Source: a virus
Length of the DNA stretch: 39,041 bases
Reading direction: 5' to 3' (one strand)
Virus record (IMG/VR): IMGVR_UViG_3300029319_000151
Coordinates: 1 to 39,041 of that record
Under the pieces are notes generated by a model that saw only the letters and a program-made list of their open reading frames with translations, did not search any database and was not told the DNA's origin. The number at the start of each line of letters is the position of its first letter. Positions within the stretch are counted from its first letter, which is position 1. Positions 1 through 6,679 of the stretch are shown here, piece by piece. The position numbers were made by a program, and so were the translations under genes.

Positions 1-1467
1 ACGGGTAAAACTACTTACCTATTAAATACCGTCGATAAGCTATTTACAGACGGTGTGAGTCCTTCTGAGTTAGGTTACTTAGCGTTTACTAAAAAAGCTG
101 CAAACGAGGCTTTAGTAAGGGCTATGGATAAATTTGATTATGATAAAGATGAGCTACCGTATTTTAGAACTATACATTCCCTTTGTTATTATTGGCAAGG
201 TTTAACAACAGCGGACATACTTGACCGTAAAGAACTACGGGTGTTTAGTGAACAAGTTGGTGAAAGAATCAGTAGTGCTTGGGACGGTGAAAATTATATG
301 GCGTTAAGCAGTAAAGGTGATCAAATGTTATTTTTAGAAAACATGGCACGTAATATGTGCGTTGATTATAAAGAGTCTTGGTCACGTTCTGGTTATAATA
401 TAAGCTGGATACATTTTGACTGGTTTTGTAAAAGTTATTTAGATTATAAAGAAAAACATTTTTTAAAAGACTACACAGATATGTTATCTGGTTTTTTAAA
501 TTTTAAAAATAAACCTAACCTTACTGCTATCATAGTTGATGAAGCTCAAGATTTATCACAACTACAATGGCAGTGTATTTATAAATTAGCTCAAGATGTT
601 GAACATGTTTATTTTGCTGGTGATGATGACCAAGCTATATACACTTGGGCAGGAGCTGATACAGATGAGTTTATAAATTTAAAAGGCAACACTATCTATT
701 TAGAGCAATCATATAGAGTGCCTAAAAAAGTACATGATGTAGCTTTTAAGATAGTAAATAGAATACAAAACAGAAAGCCTAAAACTTGGCTACCACGTGA
801 GGAAGAAGGTGAGGTAAGTTACCACAAAAGTTTTGAGCATATAGATATGTCAGAAGGTGAGTGGTTAGTGTTAGCTAGGAATAATTATTTATTAAACGAC
901 GTAGAGAATTATTTAAAAGCTGTTGGTTATTTTTATTATAAAAACAATAAAGCCTCAGTAAGCGAAACGTTAATACAAGCTATTAAAGATTGGGAACGTT
1001 TACGTAAAGGGGAAAAAATAAAAGCAGATGAAGTTAGAAAAATATATAACTACATGAGGTCTGGTGTAGGTGTAAAGAAAGGTTTTAAAACTCTAAAACA
1101 AGCTGACCCTAAAGTAGAGCTAAGTATTAATGATTTAAAAAAAGATTATGGTTTAATGGTAGATAAAATATGGCATCAGTGTTTTGATTTACTAGGTGAC
1201 GCACAAAAAGAGTACATCATATCTTGTTTACGTAAAGGTGAAAAAACTATGAAGATACGTATAAGATTGAGTAGTATACATGCTATAAAGGGTGGTGAGT
1301 GTGATAACGTAATTTTATTAACAGACTTAGCTAACCGTACTTATGAAGAACTGTATAAAAACCCAGACGATGAGTGCCGTGCTTTTTACGTAGGCGTAAC
1401 TAGAACTAAGAAACATCTGCACATTATATCTAGTAAAACTAGGAGGGAGTTTAATCTATGGATTTAA
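1..1467 (+). CDS. UvrD/Rep-type superfamily 1 DNA helicase, 5' partial
   Basis: The reading frame is already open at base 1, which encodes the end of a Walker A motif (TGKTTYLL), so the true start lies upstream. Further SF1A motifs follow in order: FRTIHS (Ia region), IIVDEAQDLSQ (motif II), YFAGDDDQAIYTWAG (motif III), LEQSYRVP (motif IV), SIHAIKGGECDNVILL (motif V) and FYVGVTRTKKHLHII (motif VI). The protein is shorter than cellular UvrD, as is usual for phage versions, and should unwind DNA 3' to 5' with ATP during replication or recombination. Its end overlaps the next small gene by 10 bases, which marks the beginning of a translationally coupled operon leading to the polymerase. Family identification is firm; the exact role is inferred. 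Confidence 0.93.
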   Translation, partial: TGKTTYLLNTVDKLFTDGVSPSELGYLAFTKKAANEALVRAMDKFDYDKDELPYFRTIHSLCYYWQGLTTADILDRKELRVFSEQVGERISSAWDGENYMALSSKGDQMLFLENMARNMCVDYKESWSRSGYNISWIHFDWFCKSYLDYKEKHFLKDYTDMLSGFLNFKNKPNLTAIIVDEAQDLSQLQWQCIYKLAQDVEHVYFAGDDDQAIYTWAGADTDEFINLKGNTIYLEQSYRVPKKVHDVAFKIVNRIQNRKPKTWLPREEEGEVSYHKSFEHIDMSEGEWLVLARNNYLLNDVENYLKAVGYFYYKNNKASVSETLIQAIKDWERLRKGEKIKADEVRKIYNYMRSGVGVKKGFKTLKQADPKVELSINDLKKDYGLMVDKIWHQCFDLLGDAQKEYIISCLRKGEKTMKIRIRLSSIHAIKGGECDNVILLTDLANRTYEELYKNPDDECRAFYVGVTRTKKHLHIISSKTRREFNLWI

Positions 1468-1595
1468 CTTTACATTTAACTAGACGTTTACTAAAATTTT
1501 ATATATGCGTTTACGTACCTAGTTTTAAAGTGACTTGGCTAAGTAACGTAGCTTGCAAGAAAAAGCGTGAACGCTACAGAGACTATAGACTATGA
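1458..1595 (+). CDS. Small basic protein of 45 residues, unknown function
   Basis: An ATG at 1458 lies 10 bases after a strong ribosome binding site (AGGAGGG at 1441-1447) located inside the helicase gene. The 45-residue product starts with a hydrophobic/basic stretch (LTRRLLKFYICVYV) and ends with a very basic tail (KKKRERYRDYR). The stop overlaps the next ATG in an ATGA junction, so it fits the coupled operon. The N-terminal half could associate with a membrane, but no family is recognised. The ribosome binding site and the junctions are the evidence that it is real. Confidence 0.6.
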   Translation: MDLTLHLTRRLLKFYICVYVPSFKVTWLSNVACKKKRERYRDYRL

Positions 1596-2080
1596 ATATA
1601 TTTTACGTACATGAAGACCCAGCATATGCTGCTAGTTACTTACCAGATAAGTTAGTGGTTAAGATGCCTTTAGAGTCAGCTCAAATGCTTAGTACCGCAC
1701 ACCGTATACACTCAGGTGATGAATATTGTGATGCCCGTGGTATTTATAAAACTGCCTATAAAAATCATCCCTGCACTATATGGACTAGGGAAACTAGTGA
1801 TAACTATACTTGGTTATATAATCATTTTATTTTCTTATGTTACGAGTATGAAAGTAGGTATAACCGTGAACACTTAACGTTTACTAAGTTAGCTGACGAG
1901 TTAGGTAAGCTACCTAAAGGTATAAAGATAGCTGATATGACTGAGTTACCACAAGCTATGCCCGATCAATATAAAAATGATGACCCAGTGCAAGCTTACC
2001 GTGATTACGTAGTTAATGAAAAAACTTACGCACAGTGGAATAAAATACCAGACAGACAACCAAGTTGGTGGACTATATGA
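1592..2080 (+). CDS. Conserved phage protein of unknown function
   Basis: This 162-residue protein starts at an ATGA junction with the preceding small gene. It contains a well-defined stretch near residues 20-40 (VVKMPLESAQMLSTAHR), a Trp/Tyr-rich middle (SDNYTWLYNHF), and a C-terminal segment with AYRDYV and RQPSWW. Proteins with this pattern are familiar from marine phages, but I know no experimentally assigned function. The Trp-rich C-terminal end loosely recalls T4 endonuclease V-type glycosylases, which is only a guess. It sits directly before the DNA modification genes and overlaps the next gene by 4 bases, so it may be part of that pathway. Confidence 0.8.
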   Translation: MNIFYVHEDPAYAASYLPDKLVVKMPLESAQMLSTAHRIHSGDEYCDARGIYKTAYKNHPCTIWTRETSDNYTWLYNHFIFLCYEYESRYNREHLTFTKLADELGKLPKGIKIADMTELPQAMPDQYKNDDPVQAYRDYVVNEKTYAQWNKIPDRQPSWWTI

Positions 2081-2910
2081 GTAATTACCCTAAAACTGAT
2101 TTTAATAACTATATGATAGAGCGTCATAGCATATACGAACGTAGAGCTGAAGGTCAAGCTTATCCTTGGACTGATGACCTTATATTAAAAGAATATAGTT
2201 TTTGTAACGTGTACCGTGAACTAGATAGAGTCACTATATGGATAAGGGAAAACTGGCGTGAGCCTTACGCTGACCACCCTAACTTACCGTTCGCTATGGC
2301 TATGGCTAGGCAAATCAATTGGCCAGAGACATTAGAGGATATAGGATTCCCTGAACATTGGAACCCTAGTAGAGTTAAAGCTATAATGCAAGGTAGAATG
2401 GATAGAAAAGAAAAAGTTTATACAGGTGCCTATATGTTAACGGGAACCTTAGGAGGGACTAAAGTAGAGCAAACAGTGGATAAAATTCTCACCCCACTCT
2501 ACGAGTCCCCTCCTAGAATTATACCTAACTCATTAGAAGAAACATGGAAACGTTATCTACCGTATCCTGGATTTAGTGGTTTTATGGCGTATGAAGTAGT
2601 AACTGATTTACGACACACTAAACACTTAGAAAACGCTGAAGATATAATGACGTGGGCTAATCCTGGTCCAGGAGCTAAACGTGGACTAAATAGAATACAC
2701 CGTAGACCATTAGAAAAAAGCATACCTAAATCACAATTAATCAGTGAGATGAGAGAGTTACTAGAGTTATGTAACATGGCTCCTTTACCGTTAGAGATGA
2801 GGGATATAGAACATTGTTTATGTGAGTTTGATAAGTATGAAAGAGTACGGTTAGGTCAAGGTAAACCACGTGCTAAATATAAACCTAAACTACAGGAGGA
2901 GTTATTGTGA
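2077..2910 (+). CDS. 5-hmdU DNA kinase helical-domain / alpha-glutamyl-putrescinyl thymine pyrophosphorylase clade 2-like protein
   Basis: The ATG at 2077 forms an ATGA overlap with the previous stop; a TTG 12 bases upstream is less likely. The 277-residue product has the marks of the glycosylase-like helical family described in thymidine-hypermodifying phages: YSFCNVYRELDRVTIWI near residues 40-56, GFSGFMAYEVVTDLR near 165-179, a glycine-rich turn PGPGAKRGLNR near 196-206, and a late RDIEHCLCEFDKY segment. Family members are implicated in kinase, pyrophosphorylase or amino-acid transfer steps on 5-hydroxymethyluracil in DNA. No separate P-loop kinase domain is visible. The next genes encode a glycosyltransferase and a TS homologue, which fits a base-modification role. 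The exact chemistry cannot be read from sequence. Confidence 0.78.
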   Translation: MSNYPKTDFNNYMIERHSIYERRAEGQAYPWTDDLILKEYSFCNVYRELDRVTIWIRENWREPYADHPNLPFAMAMARQINWPETLEDIGFPEHWNPSRVKAIMQGRMDRKEKVYTGAYMLTGTLGGTKVEQTVDKILTPLYESPPRIIPNSLEETWKRYLPYPGFSGFMAYEVVTDLRHTKHLENAEDIMTWANPGPGAKRGLNRIHRRPLEKSIPKSQLISEMRELLELCNMAPLPLEMRDIEHCLCEFDKYERVRLGQGKPRAKYKPKLQEELL

Positions 2911-3704
2911 AAATTTATATACCTACAAGAGGCAGGGCTGACAACCAAGTAACGTTGTCTTTTTTCCCTGAGAGTATGCGTGAAAACGTTGTATTAGTAA
3001 TAGACGCTGATGAGGAGGAGCAGTACGTAAATAGTGACGGTCATTATAAATATATCTGTGAGTATATGGTAGTACCTGAAGACATAAAGGGTATATCTAA
3101 AAAGCGTCAATACATACACGAAAACACTACGGACAATAAAATAGTTATGTTAGATGATGACTTACGTTTTTATATACGTAAGTCTACTAATGATTGGCAT
3201 TTACGTTACTTAGAGCCTGATGAGTACCCTGCCTTATTCGGTTTATTAGATACTTGGTTAGATACTTACGCTCACGTAGGAGTGAGTGCTAGGGAAGGCA
3301 ATAACAGGGTAGAACACTTAGCCGTAGAAAACACAAGATACATGAGAGTATTAGGGTATAACCTAGATATGTTTGATGACGTTGAGTTAGGTAGAGTAGA
3401 AGTTATGGAAGACTTTGATATTAACTTACAATTATTACGTCAAGGTAAACCAAGTAAGATAAGCTACTATTACGCACAAGGTCAAAAAAGTTCTAATGCT
3501 GCTGGTGGTTGTAGTGAGTGGCGTACTATAGATGTACATAATGAGGGTGCTGAGCGTTTACACAACCTACACCCTGAGTTTGTTAAAATAGTAGAAAAAG
3601 AAACTAAAACAGCTTGGAACGGTATGCCTCGTAAAGACGTACAAGTACAATGGAAAAGGGCATTCAATAGTAGCCCAGATTTTAAACAAGGAGGATTATT
3701 CTAA
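2907..3704 (+). CDS. TET-associated-type (GT-A fold) DNA glycosyltransferase, probable
   Basis: GTG at 2907 is chosen because AGGAGG lies at 2894-2899 and the start overlaps the previous stop (GTGA). The 265-residue protein begins with a beta strand and PTRGR motif (residues 6-10), followed by a GISKKRQYI helix and then IVMLDDDLRF (residues 79-88), a DxD-type metal and nucleotide-sugar site typical of GT-A transferases. A later EDFDIN element (168-173) resembles the second acidic motif. This layout matches phage TAGT enzymes that add sugars to hydroxymethylated bases in DNA. Its place between a hydroxymethyluracil-linked protein and a TS homologue supports that substrate. Sugar donor and acceptor base are unknown. 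Confidence 0.72.
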   Translation: MKIYIPTRGRADNQVTLSFFPESMRENVVLVIDADEEEQYVNSDGHYKYICEYMVVPEDIKGISKKRQYIHENTTDNKIVMLDDDLRFYIRKSTNDWHLRYLEPDEYPALFGLLDTWLDTYAHVGVSAREGNNRVEHLAVENTRYMRVLGYNLDMFDDVELGRVEVMEDFDINLQLLRQGKPSKISYYYAQGQKSSNAAGGCSEWRTIDVHNEGAERLHNLHPEFVKIVEKETKTAWNGMPRKDVQVQWKRAFNSSPDFKQGGLF

Positions 3705-4705
3705 TGCAAGTAATAAATTGTCAAAACGTTAATGATGGGTTTATCAAAGCTCTTGACTTAATTAAAAATAACCATGTGGTTATAGGTAGTAGGGTAGGGG
3801 AAACACTAGAGTGTCCTACTCCTGTAACCACTGTTTATAACAACCCTACAGAAAGAGTTTTATTTGAAGAGATACGAGACGCTAACCCTTTCTTTCATTT
3901 TATGGAAAGTTTATGGATGTTAGAGGGTCGTAATGATTTAGCATACGTAAAAAGATACAATAAGCGTATGGAGGAATACAGTGATGATGGTGAAACTTTA
4001 TGGGGTGCTTACGGTTACAGGTGGATAAAACACTTTGGTAAAAATCAATTAGATTTAATAGTAAGTGAATTAAGATCTAACCCTAATAGCCGTAGGTGTG
4101 TGCTACAAATGTGGGACGCTAGTCAGGACTTAGGTAGGGACTGTAAGGACGTACCTTGTAATACCGCTATATACTTTAAGGTTAGGGAAGGTAAGCTTAA
4201 TATGACCGTTAGTAATAGGTCTAACGACGTTATATGGGGTACTTTTGGAGCTAACGTAGTACATATGTCCATATTACAGGAATATGTAGCCAGTGCTATT
4301 GGTGTTGAAGTAGGTAAGTATTATCAAATTAGTGATAGCTTTCATGTGTATACTAACATATTTAATGACATGTATCAAGATCTACAACGTGAAGATGCGT
4401 TTGATTTTTACTCTATGAAACATTATAATAACCCATATAACAATCAAGCACTTAAACCATACAAGATGATCAACACTGATATACCTACATGGACTGCAGA
4501 TTTACATAAGTTTTTAAACAGAGTGGCTTTTGGTGATAAGTTTTTTGATGACCCTTTTTTCACTAAGGTCGCTTGTCCCCTACAAGACGCTTGGTACTTA
4601 TATAAACAAAAAGAGTATGACTTTAGTTTACATGAAGTACAGTGTTGTGAAGCAGGTGATTGGGCGTTAGCAGGTTTTGATTGGATTAATAGAAGGTTAA
4701 AATGA
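3704..4705 (+). CDS. Thymidylate synthase family protein, probable dUMP/dCMP hydroxymethylase
   Basis: A 333-residue ThyA-superfamily protein whose ATG overlaps the previous stop (TAATG). Catalytic Cys152 lies in DVPCNTAIYF, and the nucleotide-binding NRSNDVIWG (171-179) continues into TFGANVVHMS. In cellular thymidylate synthase the corresponding segments read PCH and RSxDxxLGxPFN. The altered PCN and GTFGAN signatures resemble phage enzymes that transfer a hydroxymethyl rather than a methyl group, giving 5-hydroxymethyl-dUMP or -dCMP. The late ISDSFHVYTN segment is the equivalent of the conserved HxYxNH region. Co-occurrence with hypermodification genes favours the hydroxymethylase reading, but an ordinary thymidylate synthase cannot be excluded. 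The base (U or C) is undetermined. Confidence 0.85.
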   Translation: MQVINCQNVNDGFIKALDLIKNNHVVIGSRVGETLECPTPVTTVYNNPTERVLFEEIRDANPFFHFMESLWMLEGRNDLAYVKRYNKRMEEYSDDGETLWGAYGYRWIKHFGKNQLDLIVSELRSNPNSRRCVLQMWDASQDLGRDCKDVPCNTAIYFKVREGKLNMTVSNRSNDVIWGTFGANVVHMSILQEYVASAIGVEVGKYYQISDSFHVYTNIFNDMYQDLQREDAFDFYSMKHYNNPYNNQALKPYKMINTDIPTWTADLHKFLNRVAFGDKFFDDPFFTKVACPLQDAWYLYKQKEYDFSLHEVQCCEAGDWALAGFDWINRRLK

Positions 4706-5394
4706 GTGGTAAAATACCTCAGTGGTCTTACAGTAGACTAACTACGTATGAGGGTTGCCCTAAAAAAGCCTACTACAGCTCAGTTAAAAAGATAAGAGAG
4801 CCAGGAAATAAATACATGGAACGTGGTAAAGAAGTTCATAAAAACTGTGAGAATTATATAAGAGGTCACATAGAAGAACTACCAACTACACAGCTTAAAG
4901 ATTTTCAAATGGGTTTTGATGAGTTACGTAGAATGTATTTAGAAGGCTCAGTAATATGTGAAGGTGATTGGGCTTTTGATAAAGAGTGGTCAACTACAGG
5001 TTGGTTTGACCCAGACACATGGGGCAGAGCTAAGGTTGATGCTTTTGTACACGACGCTAGTCAGCCTACACAAGCCAGAGTTATAGATTTTAAAACAGGT
5101 AAATACGAAGGTAACCAAGAAAGCCATAGAGAACAGTGTGAATTATATGGTGCGGTTGTGTTAGCTAGATACCCAGAAGTAGAAACCATAGTAACGGAGA
5201 TGTGGTATTTAGATCATAATAAAATAGAACGTTACATGTATAACCGAGACAGCATAAAGGCACGTAAAGAAAAGATAAATGACCGTGCTATTATCATGAC
5301 CACTGCTGAAGAGTTTCCAGCTAACCCCAGTAGTTTTAAATGTAAGTGGTGTTATTACGGTAAAGAAAAAATATGTGCAGACAGATATGATTAA
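4702..5394 (+). CDS. Cas4/RecB-like PD-(D/E)XK exonuclease with Fe-S cysteines
   Basis: A 230-residue protein coupled to the previous gene by ATGA. It carries the RecB-nuclease signature: His45 in KEVH, Asp113 in GRAKVDAF, VIDFKTGK with Asp129 and Lys131, and QxxxY (Gln145 to Tyr149). Four cysteines are placed as in Cas4 and AddB nucleases, one N-terminal (Cys19 in YEGCPKK) and three C-terminal (Cys214, Cys217, Cys225), suggesting a 4Fe-4S cluster holding the nuclease fold together. It probably resects DNA in replication or recombination alongside the upstream helicase. There are no CRISPR genes nearby, so an adaptation role is not implied. Confidence 0.87.
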   Translation: MSGKIPQWSYSRLTTYEGCPKKAYYSSVKKIREPGNKYMERGKEVHKNCENYIRGHIEELPTTQLKDFQMGFDELRRMYLEGSVICEGDWAFDKEWSTTGWFDPDTWGRAKVDAFVHDASQPTQARVIDFKTGKYEGNQESHREQCELYGAVVLARYPEVETIVTEMWYLDHNKIERYMYNRDSIKARKEKINDRAIIMTTAEEFPANPSSFKCKWCYYGKEKICADRYD

Positions 5395-5953
5395 GTTTAT
5401 TAAAGGACATTTTAAAAACAGTGACCCCAATATAAAAGACTGGGACGAGCCTACTATACGTGAGTTTAACGGTAAAAAAGTGGTGGGTAGACCTACTAAG
5501 GGATACGGTAGTAGCACGTTTACGTATGCGGGTAAAACCTATGAGCCCACACCGTGGACTACGTCTATGTATAAAATAAGGTTAGGCGTAGAAGCGTTAA
5601 TAAATAAAGAGTGTACGTTTTGTCTTTGTGGGTATTACGGTGAAGACGGTAAAGGTTTACCGCATCACAGTGATACAGTACCCACGTTAGATGATTTAGT
5701 AGTATCAATATCTTTTGGTGGTCCTAGAGTTTTTCAGTGGCGTGAATATCATTACGATATAAAAGAAAAGACAGACACTAGTGAAGTTAAGTTTGATTGT
5801 TACTACAACACACCGCCAGCAACTAATTATATACTGGAACATGGTGACGTCATAATCTTTGACGGTCATAGTCAGATGCGCTCTACTCATGCGGTACTGC
5901 CTATGGAACATGCTACAGAACGTATAAACTTAACTTTTAGGACAGGTATTTAA
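5387..5953 (+). CDS. AlkB-like 2-oxoglutarate/Fe(II) dioxygenase
   Basis: The ATG at 5387 overlaps the previous stop by 8 bases; an in-frame GTG at 5375 is an alternative start. Counting from the ATG, the iron ligands are His94 and Asp96 (HHSD) and His168 (STHAV), and the C-terminal RINLTFR (179-185) is the AlkB-type arginine motif binding 2-oxoglutarate. SISFGGPRVFQW and LEHGDVIIFDG match the family's core strands. AlkB proteins remove alkyl lesions from DNA or RNA bases by oxidation. Here the gene sits in a base-modification operon, so oxidation of a modified base is an alternative to repair. The fold is clear; the substrate is not. Confidence 0.88.
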   Translation: MIKFIKGHFKNSDPNIKDWDEPTIREFNGKKVVGRPTKGYGSSTFTYAGKTYEPTPWTTSMYKIRLGVEALINKECTFCLCGYYGEDGKGLPHHSDTVPTLDDLVVSISFGGPRVFQWREYHYDIKEKTDTSEVKFDCYYNTPPATNYILEHGDVIIFDGHSQMRSTHAVLPMEHATERINLTFRTGI

Positions 5954-5967
5954 TAATAGGAGAAAAT

Positions 5968-6279
5968 ATGAAAGAAGGTAGTGATTTTAATTTAATAGCA
6001 CAATTAGGTGTAAAAGATACTAACCATTTAGAGTTAGCCCAAAAAACGTATGGTGACAGTTGGCGTAGTAGAGGTGGCGTAGGTGCTTTTATGATGCTGG
6101 CTCGTAAGTGGGACAGGTTAGAAAACCAGTGTAAGGAAGAAGGTTATGACGTGTTTTCAGCCATAGCTAAAAACCCCAGTATCACAGGTGTACTAGATGA
6201 TATACGTGACTTACGTAGATATCTATTATTAGTTGAAGCCCATATGATAGAGGAATTAACCGCTGATAAAAATGATTAA
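5968..6279 (+). CDS. Small conserved phage protein, possibly nucleotide-modification-associated (Nmad1-like)
   Basis: A 103-residue protein preceded by a good ribosome binding site (AGGAGA at 5958-5963). The central block contains YGDSWRSRGGVGAFMML, followed by ARKWDRLENQ and a C-terminal helix DDIRDLRRYLLLVEAHMI. This order (YGxSW, then a helix with KxxRL, then DxxDLxxY) resembles the small all-helical Nmad1/DUF1599 type proteins found beside DNA modification genes, but I assign this only by eye. Its location between the AlkB-like gene and the nucleotidyltransferase agrees with that idea. It overlaps the next gene by 8 bases. A plain hypothetical protein is the fallback. Confidence 0.55.
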   Translation: MKEGSDFNLIAQLGVKDTNHLELAQKTYGDSWRSRGGVGAFMMLARKWDRLENQCKEEGYDVFSAIAKNPSITGVLDDIRDLRRYLLLVEAHMIEELTADKND

Positions 6280-6679
6280 GGGTATAACTTTTAGTGCGTT
6301 TGATTTATTCCACGCTGGGCATGTAAGTATGCTACGGGAAGCTAATGAACAATGTGATTTTTTAACAGCCTGTATACACGTTGACCCCAGTAAAGAGAAT
6401 AAAGAAAAAAATAAACCAGTGCAGAGTTTACTAGAAAGACAACTACAAGTAAAAGCCTGTAGGTATGTTGATGATGTGTTAGTTTATTCAACGGAAGAAG
6501 ATTTATTAAACATACTTAGAACTGTTCCGTGGGACGTAAGGATTATAGGTGAAGAATACTATAACAAAGACTTTACTGGTAAGGAAGAGTTTGACGGCTT
6601 ACACAGTAAAAGAATTTATTATAACGAAAGAAAACACACGTTTAGTAGTACAGAATTAAGAAAAAGATGCAAGACCTAA
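6272..6679 (+). CDS. TagD-like cytidylyltransferase family protein
   Basis: A 135-residue HxGH-class nucleotidyltransferase. FDLFHAGH (residues 10-17) is the nucleotide-binding signature, and FSSTELRKR near the C terminus is the second conserved motif, the ISSTxLR equivalent. The length matches glycerol-3-phosphate cytidylyltransferases, which make CDP-glycerol. ERQLQVKACRYVDDV also fits the family. In this operon it could activate a small phosphate compound for transfer to DNA or to the virion, but the substrate is not shown by sequence. The gene overlaps its upstream neighbour by 8 bases and the polymerase by 13, so it is co-translated with both. Confidence 0.85.
   Translation: MIKGITFSAFDLFHAGHVSMLREANEQCDFLTACIHVDPSKENKEKNKPVQSLLERQLQVKACRYVDDVLVYSTEEDLLNILRTVPWDVRIIGEEYYNKDFTGKEEFDGLHSKRIYYNERKHTFSSTELRKRCKT

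Noticed and set aside
2553-2777. Minus-strand frame opposite the modification gene
   Set aside because: It lies wholly inside a well-supported + strand gene and has no ribosome binding site or recognisable motif.
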